From Candidatus Aenigmatarchaeota archaeon (lineage in GTDB: Archaea; Aenigmatarchaeota; Aenigmatarchaeia; CG10238-14; SCSR01): a stretch of 39,459 bases of DNA. Location of the stretch: contig JABABT010000025.1 of NCBI GenBank assembly GCA_014238095.1, forward strand, positions 1 to 39,459, read 5' to 3'. Position 1 is the stretch's first letter, and every line of letters begins with the position of its first letter. The position numbers and the translations under genes were made by a program. The notes beneath the pieces were generated by a model. The model made no database searches. It saw only the letters and a list, made by a program, of their open reading frames with translations, and had not been told where the DNA came from. This document shows positions 26,760-37,076 of this stretch, piece by piece.

Positions 26760-27125
26760 TTATTTCTTCTTTATGTTTTTTACTTCTTTCTTTTCTTCTT
26801 TAGAAGCTGCTTTCTTAATTTCTTTTTCTTTTTTTGCTTTCATTTGTGCTGCTGATGGTAATTTTAAATTAAATTTTTTAATAAGACCAGATTTTTTCAT
26901 TTCTTCTATTACTTCTTCGTCAGTAGATTTTTCTGTGACTTCTATCATATGTTCTGTTGGTTTAAGATGTAATATGTTTGAATTTCTTCTTTTAACTCCT
27001 GTAAGAAATTTTGGTCCTGTTACAAATACCATATTATTTTTCTTTATATCTAATACAACACAATATCCACCCATTTCTCTTCCAACTGATTTTATACAAA
27101 CCCTTCCAGTTTTTATTGAAGCCAT
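26760..27125 (-). CDS. rpl14e: 50S ribosomal protein L14e
   Basis: ASIKTGRVCIKSVGREMGGYCVVLDI...VTGPKFLTGVKRRNSNILHLKPTEH. Confidence 0.9.
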   Translation of the reverse strand: MASIKTGRVCIKSVGREMGGYCVVLDIKKNNMVFVTGPKFLTGVKRRNSNILHLKPTEHMIEVTEKSTDEEVIEEMKKSGLIKKFNLKLPSAAQMKAKKEKEIKKAASKEEKKEVKNIKKK

Positions 27126-27342
27126 ACGAAGAATAGTATTTTGATATTTAAATATATTTCAATAATATAAATTTATCCAATAAATATTTTAAATTATACT
27201 TGAATTTGTATTAAAAGTATCTTTTGTATTTTCATGATTTTGTATTAAAATGGTCTAAATTTTAGACTTATAATAAAAAACAATTATACTTAATTATTTT
27301 TTTAAAAAATTTAATAATATAAATTATTACATTAATATTCAA

Positions 27343-27675
27343 TTAGCATTTCAACATTTTCTTCAAAATTTTATTTTTAGTATTTTCTAATTTTTTTTGT
27401 ATTTTTTCTGAAATTTGACCACAGTGTTCAACTACTTTATTTTTCTCTTTTGGAGAATTTCTTTCACTATTTTTTAATTTAAACTTTACATTATATGTCA
27501 TACAAAGAATTTTTAATTTTTGCAAATCAGTAACATCAATTATATCTTTACCACCAATTTCATAAACTTTTTGTTTATCATTTAAAAATTGATTTGTTAC
27601 AGATTTTAATACAGATCTTAAAACTTCGTTCTTTCCAATTCTATGAACATTATGATTATTGTATGTTTTTGTCAT
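27343..27675 (-). CDS. Uncharacterised protein, 110 aa
   Basis: ORF only, situated between DUF106 and L14e. Confidence 0.6.
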   Translation of the reverse strand: MTKTYNNHNVHRIGKNEVLRSVLKSVTNQFLNDKQKVYEIGGKDIIDVTDLQKLKILCMTYNVKFKLKNSERNSPKEKNKVVEHCGQISEKIQKKLENTKNKILKKMLKC

Positions 27676-27721
27676 TTAATTACCTAAAAATAATATTAGA
27701 ATACAATCTTAAATATGTAAT

Positions 27722-28345
27722 TTAAATATCGCTACCCATTATTTTTCTTAAAATTGTACCTACTGAAAATGCAGTTACAACATACCACCAAAACCATTTA
27801 AGTGAATCCCATTCAAGTATAGGAAGTGTAAATGGTAAATTAACAACAACAGATTCAGTATATTCATAACTAAGCCATGGAAAGAAAATAATTACTACAA
27901 ATATTGATACAAACATTATTCTAATAGTATGTTTCATGTATCTTCCATTAGCATTCATTAATTGATTATAATATTTTTTTTGTTCATCTTTATCACCATT
28001 TTTTTGAGACTTATTCCATTTATCTTTAATTTCTTGCATTTCTTCTTTTAATTTTATAAGAGCCTTTCTATTTACAATTAATCTACTTCCAAAAGTTATC
28101 ATGAGTGTTAATATTATAGATATAATTAATATCGCAATATGTGGAGGTAATATTGTTATTGGAGAGAAAATTGGGTCTAAAGCTTCTCCTAGTGGGTTAA
28201 GAATATCATATATTCCACCAGCTTCTTCAATGGAATTAGATGCATCATCTATTCCAATATCATCAACTTCTCTAACTCCATCAACTAAATTTTCTGCTAA
28301 ATTATCTGCAAAATTTTCTGATATATTATTTGATTCATTTACCAT
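27722..28345 (-). CDS. DUF106 / EMC3-TMCO1-like (YidC/Oxa1 superfamily) membrane protein
   Basis: LPPHIAILIISIILTLMITFGSRLIVNRKALIKLKEEMQEIKDKWN...NGRYMKHTIRIMFVSIFVVIIFFPWLSYEY; adjacent to secY. Confidence 0.88.
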   Translation of the reverse strand: MVNESNNISENFADNLAENLVDGVREVDDIGIDDASNSIEEAGGIYDILNPLGEALDPIFSPITILPPHIAILIISIILTLMITFGSRLIVNRKALIKLKEEMQEIKDKWNKSQKNGDKDEQKKYYNQLMNANGRYMKHTIRIMFVSIFVVIIFFPWLSYEYTESVVVNLPFTLPILEWDSLKWFWWYVVTAFSVGTILRKIMGSDI

Positions 28346-29875
28346 TTATTTTCCCTCTAATATTTTCCTTACTATTGGATGAGCTCCTTCAAGATCTTGA
28401 TTTCTAAGTTCTTCATAGTAATTATATAGAATCATAACTGTAAGAAGTATACCTACTCCTGTTCCAACAGCACCAACTGTATCTGCAAGTGCTGCAAGTA
28501 ATCCTACAAATATACCTCCTAATAATGTTAAATGTGGTATGTATCTATTCAATACAGATTCAATAATTCTTGGATCTCTTCTAAATCCTGGAACTTGCAT
28601 TCCAGCTCCCTGTATTTGCCGTGAAACAGATTTAGCATCCATACCCGAAGTTGTCATCCAAAATACCGCAAATACTGCTGAACCTGCTGTTAGGAATAAA
28701 GCATATGTTATTATTCTAAATATTTCTGTATTAACAAATGTTCCAGCAACTATATCGGTAACTATTCCACCAAAAACTCCATGAGATCCAGAACCTGGTG
28801 CTGATAGATAATAAAGAATTCCGCTTGTAGGACTTCCATTTTCATTTACACATCCAAGTGGTCCACATTGTAACCCAGTATTGGGATCAGGTGCCGCTCC
28901 AACAGTTGCTAATAATTGTAAATTAGCAAGTAATGCTGCTGTAAGAATTACCGGTATATTACTTGTATAAAATAATTTCAATGACCAATTTCTACCAAAA
29001 CCTCTTAATGCAGAAAAAGCAAGTGGAACTTCCACACGTATACCTTGTAAATATACTACTAATAAGAAAATTCCTATAGTTGTTAATATTGGAACAGAAG
29101 TTATCAAAATATTTGTTAGTGATGCTCCTGTAAATATACTAATTAATGTTTGCCATAATAACCCATTTGGACCATTTACATCATTAGGAAAACACGTCGC
29201 AAAATTAAATGCTTCACATCCAATTGTAAGTGGGGAAAATATACTCAATATTATCTGACTTCCTACACCTGCTGCTATAAATAAACTAATTCCAGAACCA
29301 AATCCCCATTTTTGTACTAAATCATCTAAAATAATAACTATAAATCCTCCCATCGCAAGTTGTGCCATTACAATTACCATAAAGGCTGGACCACCTGGTA
29401 TCATACCAAGTGCACCTAAAGATACATATACAATAGATTCAAGAATAGCAAATGTAACTGCAAGTACCTTACTTGTTGATTGGAATTTCTTTTTGGTTTC
29501 AGGTTTTGACATATCCCAATTAATTATTTTAGAACCAACCAAAAGTTGTAAAATAATTCCTGCAGTTACAATTGGTCCAATACCAAGAGTCATAATACTT
29601 CCAAATCTAGCACCTAAAATTATTTCAAAAAATCTATTTTGGAACGCTACTTCTTCAATTCCAAATACTTGTATGTTTGCAAGAATAAGATAAGCTATAA
29701 GAGCAAATCCAACCCACATTAAACGTGTGTTGAAACTTTGTTTGTAAAGTGGTTTAGTTACTGAATGTATGTAAGTTGAAATTTTTAAAATAATTGACAT
29801 TAAACTAAATTTTTCTTTTAAATTCTTTTTTTCATAATTATCATCAGAATTTTCTTTTGAATTATCATCGTTCAT
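28346..29875 (-). CDS. secY: Preprotein translocase subunit SecY
   Basis: LGIGPIVTAGIILQLLVGSKII, QLAMGGFIVIILDDLVQKWGFGSGISLFIAAGV, multiple TM. Confidence 0.96.
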   Translation of the reverse strand: MNDDNSKENSDDNYEKKNLKEKFSLMSIILKISTYIHSVTKPLYKQSFNTRLMWVGFALIAYLILANIQVFGIEEVAFQNRFFEIILGARFGSIMTLGIGPIVTAGIILQLLVGSKIINWDMSKPETKKKFQSTSKVLAVTFAILESIVYVSLGALGMIPGGPAFMVIVMAQLAMGGFIVIILDDLVQKWGFGSGISLFIAAGVGSQIILSIFSPLTIGCEAFNFATCFPNDVNGPNGLLWQTLISIFTGASLTNILITSVPILTTIGIFLLVVYLQGIRVEVPLAFSALRGFGRNWSLKLFYTSNIPVILTAALLANLQLLATVGAAPDPNTGLQCGPLGCVNENGSPTSGILYYLSAPGSGSHGVFGGIVTDIVAGTFVNTEIFRIITYALFLTAGSAVFAVFWMTTSGMDAKSVSRQIQGAGMQVPGFRRDPRIIESVLNRYIPHLTLLGGIFVGLLAALADTVGAVGTGVGILLTVMILYNYYEELRNQDLEGAHPIVRKILEGK

Positions 29876-30300
29876 ATTTTTATTGCCTTCCCACCATTTT
29901 CTTCAAGCTTCTTTTCAGCATTCTTTGAAAACATTTTTGCTTGAATTTCCATCTTAGACATTACTTTACCGTTTCCTAAGACTTTTTGGTATCCGGCTTT
30001 TAATAAATTTATTTTTAAAATTCCATTCTCATTTTTTGCAAAATTTTTCTTGATAAAATAATCAAACATTTCTTGTATTTTTCCAAGATTTATTGAATTG
30101 AATTTTTCTGAAGGTCTATTGAAACCATGTTTTCCATATCTTTCTTTATCATATTTTACAACATAACTCCATTTATGTTTATGACCTCCTGCACGACCTC
30201 TTCCACCACGGCTACCTCCACCTCTCCAATTTCTATGTGCACCATGATATGTTCTACGTCCACGAAATTTTCTATGTTTTTTTTGAATATTTATAACCAT
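29872..30300 (-). CDS. rpl15: 50S ribosomal protein L15
   Basis: KHRKFRGRRTYHGAHRNWRGGGSRGGRGRAGGHKHKW. Confidence 0.95.
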   Translation of the reverse strand: MVINIQKKHRKFRGRRTYHGAHRNWRGGGSRGGRGRAGGHKHKWSYVVKYDKERYGKHGFNRPSEKFNSINLGKIQEMFDYFIKKNFAKNENGILKINLLKAGYQKVLGNGKVMSKMEIQAKMFSKNAEKKLEENGGKAIKI

Positions 30301-30764
30301 TAAATCATCTTTTTAATTAAATTATTAATTTCTTTTCCTCTATGACCAAGAGCACCTTTTGGATATGTTTCTTTAATATTACCTTTAAACCCTTTTGATG
30401 GTGGTGTTAATCTAAAAACTGGATTCAATTTTGGTTCTTTATTTAATTTTATTTTATTTTGGATTATTGCATCTGCAAATGAGTCAAATGAATCAAAATT
30501 ACAAAACTTGTTTAAATTTTCTTTTGTGATTTTTTTTTGACCTTCTTTTGAACGTAATCTTTTCTCCAACATTTTTATTATAATTTCTTTATTAATTTCT
30601 CCCCATGTAATTAAATCTTTAGATTTTTGTAACATACCCTTTACATTAGAAGATTCTGGTAAAATTACACAACTATTTACTTTTTTTAATCTCAATAATT
30701 TTAATGTATTTTCAACTTTCTTCATTTTTTTTATTCCAGAACGAATTCTAATAACAGCAAACAT
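30300..30764 (-). CDS. rpl30: 50S ribosomal protein L30
   Basis: FAVIRIRSGIKKMKKVENTLKLLRLKKVNSCVIL, FRLTPPSKGFKGNIKETYPKGALGHRG. Confidence 0.94.
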   Translation of the reverse strand: MFAVIRIRSGIKKMKKVENTLKLLRLKKVNSCVILPESSNVKGMLQKSKDLITWGEINKEIIIKMLEKRLRSKEGQKKITKENLNKFCNFDSFDSFADAIIQNKIKLNKEPKLNPVFRLTPPSKGFKGNIKETYPKGALGHRGKEINNLIKKMI

Positions 30765-31519
30765 TACTTTCCACTCCTTTCATATTTATATAGATTTTTT
30801 AAAGCTTTAAAAATAGCATTTGCAAGATTAATTCTCATTCCAGTATTTCCTCTTGTATTAACCCAAGCATCTTTTATACCTGCAAGTTTTAGAATTTTTT
30901 TTGTTTCATCTTGTGCAACTATACCAACACCTTTTGGAGCAGGTAATATTTCAACAACAACAGACCCTGATTTTCCAGAAGTTTTGAATGGAACTGAATG
31001 ACCTTCAGTTGTACTTGATTCCCAACTACCTGAACCTCTTCTTATTTTTATAATGTTTGTTTTTGCTTTTGCTATTGCTTTATTAATTGCATCTCTTGTT
31101 TCAGTTGCTCTTCCAGTACCAATTCCAACAATTCCATCTTCATTTCCAACAACAACCATAGCATTCATATGAAATCTTCTACCAGATTTGTGCATAGCTG
31201 CTGTTATTCTTACTGGAATTCTTTGAGCTCCTCCACCTTTTCCACCTCTTCCACCAGTAAGTATTAATTCATTATTTAAATCGGGAAGAAGTTTATCAAT
31301 AATTTCTGGTTCTAAAATTTTCTTACTAGAATCAATAATTTCATATATATTTGTAATTTTTCCAGATAAAACATCTTTTCCTAATCTTGTTTTTGGTACC
31401 CATTTTTCTAACATTTCTGCTTGCAGAATTTTTTGATAATCTTTTTTAGATTTATTATTTCGATTTTGTTTATTAAATCTATATTTTGATTGGTTTTTTG
31501 TCTCATTAATTTCACTCAT
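30764..31519 (-). CDS. rps5: 30S ribosomal protein S5
   Basis: WVPKTRLGKDVLSGKI, RIPVRITAAMHKSGRRFHMNAMVVVGNEDGIVGIGTGRATE. Confidence 0.95.
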   Translation of the reverse strand: MSEINETKNQSKYRFNKQNRNNKSKKDYQKILQAEMLEKWVPKTRLGKDVLSGKITNIYEIIDSSKKILEPEIIDKLLPDLNNELILTGGRGGKGGGAQRIPVRITAAMHKSGRRFHMNAMVVVGNEDGIVGIGTGRATETRDAINKAIAKAKTNIIKIRRGSGSWESSTTEGHSVPFKTSGKSGSVVVEILPAPKGVGIVAQDETKKILKLAGIKDAWVNTRGNTGMRINLANAIFKALKNLYKYERSGK

Positions 31520-32043
31520 TTATTAACACCTTCAATTAATATTTTTTTTACTTCTTCAAATTTGTTTGGTAAATTTTTAAATTTTGAATTAAATGATGCT
31601 ATATGATTACCTGCTATTCTTTCATTAGATGGAAGAATATTTTCATTTACTGGAATTTTTAAACCAGCATCAATTACACCTTTAACAACAGAATAAATTC
31701 TATTTCCTTTTGTTGAACTATATAATCCTAAATCTAAAATAACTTCTTTAATATTATTTTTTAATGCTTCTTTTCCTATTTTTATACCAGTTAAATAAGC
31801 AGCAGATATATTATCACATGAAAAATTCCAACCTAATTTTTTAAGTGATTTACTATTTGAAGAGAATAAAGTTTTATCACCCTTTTCATCAAAATTAACA
31901 ATTTGAACTTGAATATAATTATTACTTCTTCTTACAACTAATCTAGATTTTCCTGAATTTAATAATTTCATTCTTCTTTTATAATCTGTTTTTCCTTCTT
32001 TTCTTCTTTTAAATTGGAATTTGAATGTTGGAGAAATTTTCAT
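31516..32043 (-). CDS. rpl18: 50S ribosomal protein L18
   Basis: FKRRKEGKTDYKRRMKLLNSGKSRLVVRRSNNYIQVQIV. Confidence 0.94.
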   Translation of the reverse strand: MKISPTFKFQFKRRKEGKTDYKRRMKLLNSGKSRLVVRRSNNYIQVQIVNFDEKGDKTLFSSNSKSLKKLGWNFSCDNISAAYLTGIKIGKEALKNNIKEVILDLGLYSSTKGNRIYSVVKGVIDAGLKIPVNENILPSNERIAGNHIASFNSKFKNLPNKFEEVKKILIEGVNK

Positions 32044-32118
32044 ATTAAATACCTTCTTTCTATTTCAAAAACTTTAGAATTTGTGTTTTTATGTTTTTGT
32101 TTTTAGTTAAATACTAAT

Positions 32119-32544
32119 TTATTCTTTTTTTAATAAATTATGTTGTTCCAAATATAAACGTAAGTGTGAACGATTTCTAAACATTCCACCCTTTGCTAAT
32201 AATCTCATTTTTCTGTATGTTTTATCTTCTATTTTTTGAGATGTTTTTAATACCTTAAGTTCTCTTCTAAGTGGTCTAATAGTATTAATCCATTTTCTTT
32301 TTGAAGTAATAATAGAATGTTTCTTTCCTTTTTTGGAACCATGTTTTCTTCTTTTAGTTTTATTTATCTTGGGTTTTTTAATTTTACTTGATTTTTTCTT
32401 TATAGTATTTTTCATAATTAATCTTCTTACATCAGCACGTGTTATTGCTTTTGAAATTTCTGATACTTTTTGTGGATTCATATAAACTTTTTTCTTACCT
32501 ACTTTCAAAATATCTGCTGCAAGTCTTTTTTGGAAATTTGTCAT
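32119..32544 (-). CDS. rpl19e: 50S ribosomal protein L19e
   Basis: QKRLAADILKVGKKKVYMNPQKVSEISKAITRADVRRLI...YRKMRLLAKGGMFRNRSHLRLYL. Confidence 0.95.
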   Translation of the reverse strand: MTNFQKRLAADILKVGKKKVYMNPQKVSEISKAITRADVRRLIMKNTIKKKSSKIKKPKINKTKRRKHGSKKGKKHSIITSKRKWINTIRPLRRELKVLKTSQKIEDKTYRKMRLLAKGGMFRNRSHLRLYLEQHNLLKKE

Positions 32545-32901
32545 CTAATTAAACCTATCCGTTTTATTTAATATTTTAATCTTCATTTCATTTGCCTTCT
32601 TTAAAATTTCAGTACGTTTTTTTCTACCAACAGTTGCAGATATTTTTACAGCATGAGTTTTTTTATCAATATTATTTAAATCATTAACACAACAAACAAC
32701 AATTTCATAAAATCCACTTGGATGAAGATTACGTGTAGCTGAATTAGAACCCCATCCAATACAAGGCATTTTAAATTTTCCTTTTTCATGTCTTATTATT
32801 TTATTTGTTTTTCCTCTTGGTCTTCTCCAACTTTCTGAAACTCTAGAATATGAATATGACATCCATCTTCTGAAACTTGGTTTTTTTCGAGAATTTACCA
32901 T
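32545..32901 (-). CDS. rpl32e: 50S ribosomal protein L32e
   Basis: FRRWMSYSYSRVSESWRRPRGKTNKIIRHEKGK, IGWGSNSATRNLHPSGFYEIVV. Confidence 0.93.
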   Translation of the reverse strand: MVNSRKKPSFRRWMSYSYSRVSESWRRPRGKTNKIIRHEKGKFKMPCIGWGSNSATRNLHPSGFYEIVVCCVNDLNNIDKKTHAVKISATVGRKKRTEILKKANEMKIKILNKTDRFN

Positions 32902-32944
32902 AAAATCACTTTTATTTAATTGTCAAACCTTATTTTTAAGTCTT

Positions 32945-33472
32945 TCAGTCATTTTTACTTGTAATATAAATCCCATCTTGAAATACTTTTTTATCATAAC
33001 CTACAATTCTACATGTTTGTTCTAAATTAGCTGCTGTTTGAGAAACCTCTTCTAAATTTCTTCCTGTTATAGTTACATCTTGTTTTTCAATTTTTACTTG
33101 AGTAGATCCTACAATTTTTGATATTCTAGGAATTCTTTCACCTAGAAAATTATTTATCATAATTTTATTGTTTTCAATTTTTATAGTAACTGGAAAATGT
33201 GAATATATAATTTTCATTTTATAAGTATAACCTTCAATTACACCATTAACAATATTTTTTGTATGTGCTATAATTGTTCCAACTTGAGCTTTTATTTTTC
33301 TTTTATCAGATTTTGAAGAAACTTTGAATTTTTCATTAATAATTTCTATTTTTATTTCTTTATTATAAATTAATTTTTTACGAACTTCATTATTAGATTT
33401 TTTTGCTATTATTTCATTACTAATAATCTCAACTGTTACATCTTTTGGTATAATATATTCTTTGGAAACCAT
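32945..33472 (-). CDS. rpl6: 50S ribosomal protein L6 (ATG at 33472 preferred over track GTG at 33481)
   Basis: VGTIIAHTKNIVNGVIEGYTYKMKIIYSHFPVTIKI...NFLGERIPR. Confidence 0.93.
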   Translation of the reverse strand: MVSKEYIIPKDVTVEIISNEIIAKKSNNEVRKKLIYNKEIKIEIINEKFKVSSKSDKRKIKAQVGTIIAHTKNIVNGVIEGYTYKMKIIYSHFPVTIKIENNKIMINNFLGERIPRISKIVGSTQVKIEKQDVTITGRNLEEVSQTAANLEQTCRIVGYDKKVFQDGIYITSKND

Positions 33473-33481
33473 TAAAATCAC

Positions 33482-33868
33482 CTAATAAACAAATGCAATT
33501 AATTTTCCACCATCACCAGATTCTTGAGCTTTCTTGTGATCAAAAATACCTTTTGGTGTTGTTACAATTAAAGTACCAAAATTTTTTGCTGGTAAAAATC
33601 TTTTTTCCCAATTTTCATATTCATCAACTTTAACAGAAAATCTTGGTTTTATAACATTACAATCAATAATTTTTCCATTAAGATCAATCTTAAATTTTCC
33701 AGACTTTCCATTTTCAATAAAATCAAATGATTTTATATAATTTTTAGATTTGAAAATATTTAGAACTGCTCTAATCATTTTACTAGCTGGAATAATACAT
33801 TCTCTTTTACCTATCTTGTCTGCGTTCTTAATTATAGACAACATATCAGCTAAATTATCATGTAACAT
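33482..33868 (-). CDS. rps8: 30S ribosomal protein S8
   Basis: DNLADMLSIIKNADKIGKRECIIPASKMIRAVLNIFK...GTLIVTTPKGIFDHKKAQE. Confidence 0.94.
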   Translation of the reverse strand: MLHDNLADMLSIIKNADKIGKRECIIPASKMIRAVLNIFKSKNYIKSFDFIENGKSGKFKIDLNGKIIDCNVIKPRFSVKVDEYENWEKRFLPAKNFGTLIVTTPKGIFDHKKAQESGDGGKLIAFVY

Positions 33869-33921
33869 AATATCAATTTACAATTTTAGAACTTAAAAAC
33901 TTTAATTTTATCTTATTTTAG

Positions 33922-33994
33922 TGCGCCGAACGGGATTTGAACCCGTGCAGCTAGCTTGGAAGGCTAGTGTACTACCAGACTATACTATCGGCGC
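33922..33994 (-). tRNA. tRNA-Gly(TCC)
   Basis: GCGCCGA/TCGGCGC acceptor, CTAGC-CTTCCAA-GCTAG anticodon arm, CGGG-TTCAAAT-CCCG T-arm. Confidence 0.94.
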
Positions 33995-34050
33995 CTAATA
34001 ATAACTTTTTAATAGATTTTAAATAATTATATATTTATTATTATCAAGAT

Positions 34051-34482
34051 ATGAATCATTTAGCAATAATGAATAAATCATTAGGATTAACATCAAAAAT
34101 TTTATCAGGACAAAAGAAAATAGATTCTAGATTTTACAAATCAAAATATGCTCCATGGGATAGAATAAAATCTGGAGAAATTATTTATTTTAAAAATTCT
34201 GGAAGTGAAGTTTCAGTTAAAGCAACAGTTTATAAAGTTATACAATTTTCTAATTTAACACCTAAAAAAATTAAAAAAATTTTTAATATTTATAAAAATA
34301 AAATATGTATTTCTATTGAAGATATTTCTAAATTTATTAAAATTAATGAGGAAAAGAATTATTGTATTTTAATATTTCTAAAAAATCCTAGAAAAATTAA
34401 ACCATTTAATATTAATAAAAAAGGTTTTGGAAATATGTCTAGTTGGATTTGTGTTGATAATATAAATGAAATAAAAATATAA
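34051..34482 (+). CDS. ASCH-domain-like protein
   Basis: KILSGQKKIDSRFYKSKYAPWDRIKSGEIIYFKNSG...VSVKATVYKVIQF resembles ASCH sG.K.iE.R pattern. Confidence 0.7.
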   Translation: MNHLAIMNKSLGLTSKILSGQKKIDSRFYKSKYAPWDRIKSGEIIYFKNSGSEVSVKATVYKVIQFSNLTPKKIKKIFNIYKNKICISIEDISKFIKINEEKNYCILIFLKNPRKIKPFNINKKGFGNMSSWICVDNINEIKI

Positions 34483-34673
34483 TTTAAATATTATATTGTT
34501 ATTATTTTTAATATTTGAAATTATTGGAAATATTTTGATAAATTATATTTTATTAATAATATTAAAAATATTATATACAAAATCTATTAATTTATTTACA
34601 ATTAAAATTTTAATAAATTAATATTTAAATGATTTATTTTTAAAAAAATATTAAAATATAATAAATTACAAAA

Positions 34674-35237
34674 TTAATTTCTTCTTCCTTTAATTACTTG
34701 ATTTTCCAAACTTTCTTCAAAATTTTTATGATCATCTTTAATAAAATCATCTACTATTGTTTCAATTTTAGATTCAGATATTTCTATATCTTCTTTCTCT
34801 TCTACCTGATATTCTACAGATTCTTCATTAAGTTCAGCTGCAATATTTTTCAACTCATCTTCTGATATTTTAATTGGATTATTTTCAATAAGTGGTTTTT
34901 CATTTTCATATATTGGATAAAGTCTAATATGAAAATGTTTTATATCTGGAATATTTATAATTGAAAGATTTACATTTTTAGCTTTTAATTTTTCTTTAAT
35001 TTTATTTGAAATTTTTTGAGCAACTTCAAAAAGTTTTTTAGAAATATCATATTCATCATTCATTTCATTAAAATGTTTTTTTGGAATAATAATTATCATT
35101 CCTTTAGAACGTGGATTAATATCTAGAAATGCTATACTATTAGAATCTTCATGAACTTTGAAAATTTTTACTTGATTATTTGATATGTTACAAAAAAGAC
35201 ATTGTGTTTCTTGATCTATTTTTTCTGAAAATTCCAT
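34674..35237 (-). CDS. HIT-domain protein with degenerate HIT triad
   Basis: CLFCNISNNQVKIFKVHEDSNSIAFLDINPRSKGMIIIIPKKHF; triad region IKHFHIRLYP. Confidence 0.8.
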   Translation of the reverse strand: MEFSEKIDQETQCLFCNISNNQVKIFKVHEDSNSIAFLDINPRSKGMIIIIPKKHFNEMNDEYDISKKLFEVAQKISNKIKEKLKAKNVNLSIINIPDIKHFHIRLYPIYENEKPLIENNPIKISEDELKNIAAELNEESVEYQVEEKEDIEISESKIETIVDDFIKDDHKNFEESLENQVIKGRRN

Positions 35238-35303
35238 AAAAATAGATGGTTGGGAAGCTTTTTATTGATTACTTGGTAAGAGATTATATCATAAGTTGAT
35301 AAT

Positions 35304-36278
35304 ATGCCTTCAATTAAAAGACCTAAAAGAGGTTCAATGGCTTACTACCCTAGAAAAAGGGCTAAACGTATTTATCAAACAATTAGTGCTTTTGCTAAAT
35401 CTGATAAACCAAAAACAGTAGGATTTGCTGGATATAAAGCTGGTATGACTCATACTATGATTGTAGATTCTAGAAAAACATCACCTACATTTGGTCAAGA
35501 AATTCAAATTCCAGTTACTATATTAGAATGTCCACCATTGAATATTATTGGTATTCGTGCTTATAGAAATTCTGTTGAAGGTCCAAAAGTTTTGAGTGAT
35601 ATAATTTCAAAAGAACTTCCAAAAAATATTTCTAGAAAAATTAAAATAGGTGATTATAAAACTGATAAAAAAATTGAATTTATTGAAAAGAATATTGAAA
35701 AAATTTCTGATTTGAAATTTATTGTTTGTACTTCACCAGAAAAAACAGCATTTGCAAAAAAAAGACCAGAAATTTTTGAAATTGGAATTGGTGGAAATAA
35801 TATAAAAGATAAATTAGAATTTTCAAAAACATTATTAGGTAAAGATATAAAAATTCAAGATGTTTTACAGGAAGGAGAAGCTATAGATACAATTTCTGTA
35901 ACAATTGGAAAAGGTGTTCAAGGACCTGTAAAAAGATTTGGTGTTGCAATTCAAAATAGACATGCAAAACAAAAACTTAGACACGTCGGTGCTATTGGTG
36001 GACAAATACCAGGAAAATTAAGATTTACTGTAAGACATGCTGGTCAGATGGGATATCAAAGAAGAACTGAATTAAATAAAAGAATAATGAAAATTGGATC
36101 AGGTAAAGAAATTATTCCAAAATCTGGTTTCCATAAATATGGTATTTTGAAAAGTGATTTTGTTCTTATTTCAGGATCTATTCCAGGTCCAAAGAAAAGA
36201 TTAATTTCTTTAAGATCTGCAATAAGACCTCCAAAAGTTAAAATTCAAATATCTGATATAAGATATATTTCTAAGTGA
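35304..36278 (+). CDS. rpl3: 50S ribosomal protein L3
   Basis: RPKRGSMAYYPRKRAKR, GFAGYKAGMTHTMIVD, GIGGNNIKDKLEFSK, RHVGAIGGQIPGKLRFTVRHAGQMGYQRRTE. Confidence 0.96.
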   Translation: MPSIKRPKRGSMAYYPRKRAKRIYQTISAFAKSDKPKTVGFAGYKAGMTHTMIVDSRKTSPTFGQEIQIPVTILECPPLNIIGIRAYRNSVEGPKVLSDIISKELPKNISRKIKIGDYKTDKKIEFIEKNIEKISDLKFIVCTSPEKTAFAKKRPEIFEIGIGGNNIKDKLEFSKTLLGKDIKIQDVLQEGEAIDTISVTIGKGVQGPVKRFGVAIQNRHAKQKLRHVGAIGGQIPGKLRFTVRHAGQMGYQRRTELNKRIMKIGSGKEIIPKSGFHKYGILKSDFVLISGSIPGPKKRLISLRSAIRPPKVKIQISDIRYISK

Positions 36279-36283
36279 TTTTT

Positions 36284-37075
36284 ATGAAAGCAAATATAAT
36301 TGATTTACAAGGTTCAAAGAAAGAAGAAATAAAATTACCAAAAGTTTTTAATGAACCTATTCGTGAAGATTTAATTAAAAGAGCTGTTTTAGTTATATGG
36401 TCAAATAAAAGACAACCTTATGGATCTGATAAAATGGCTGGGAAAAGAACATCAGCTCATTATCATGGTTATAGAAGACATAGATATACTATGATGAATA
36501 AAGAAATGGCAAGACTACCAAGACTTCATGGAAAAACTGTTCCATTCTTGAACATGACAGCTAGATTTGTTACAAGTACAAGAGGAGGAAGAACTGCTCA
36601 TGCACCATTGGTAGAAAAAATATGGAAAACTTCAATAAATAATAAAGAAAAAAGGAAAGCAATTAATTCCGCAATTGCAGCTACAGCAGAATCAGAAATT
36701 TTAAAGAAACGTGGACATAGAATTGGAAATATAGAAGTTCCAATAGTTGTTATTGATGATTTACAAAAAATTACAAAAACAAAAAACTTGAAAGAATTTT
36801 TAATTAAAATTGGTTTAGAGAAAGAAATTGAAAGAATTACAAAAAGAAAAATACGTGCAGGAAAAGGAAAATTACGTGGAAGAAAATATAAAAATAAAGT
36901 TGGACCATTATTTATTATTAGTAATGATGAAGGAATTGGAAAAGCAGTTAAAAATATTTCTGGTTCAAATGTATGTAGAGTTGAAAATTTATCAACTGAG
37001 TATCTTGCCCCAGGAGCAAAACCAGGAAGACTTACAATATTTACAAAATCAGCGATTGAAAAATTAGGTGAATAA
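36284..37075 (+). CDS. rpl4: 50S ribosomal protein L4 (ATG at 36284 preferred over track GTG at 36275)
   Basis: [48 protein letters not shown]. Confidence 0.95.
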   Translation: MKANIIDLQGSKKEEIKLPKVFNEPIREDLIKRAVLVIWSNKRQPYGSDKMAGKRTSAHYHGYRRHRYTMMNKEMARLPRLHGKTVPFLNMTARFVTSTRGGRTAHAPLVEKIWKTSINNKEKRKAINSAIAATAESEILKKRGHRIGNIEVPIVVIDDLQKITKTKNLKEFLIKIGLEKEIERITKRKIRAGKGKLRGRKYKNKVGPLFIISNDEGIGKAVKNISGSNVCRVENLSTEYLAPGAKPGRLTIFTKSAIEKLGE

Positions 37076-37076
37076 A

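Noticed and set aside
34483-34673. AT-rich intergenic stretch with many AATATT/AAATATT inverted repeats, considered as an origin or ncRNA
   Set aside because: Low-complexity AT sequence; repeats expected by chance; no origin-recognition-like or GC-rich structured element visible
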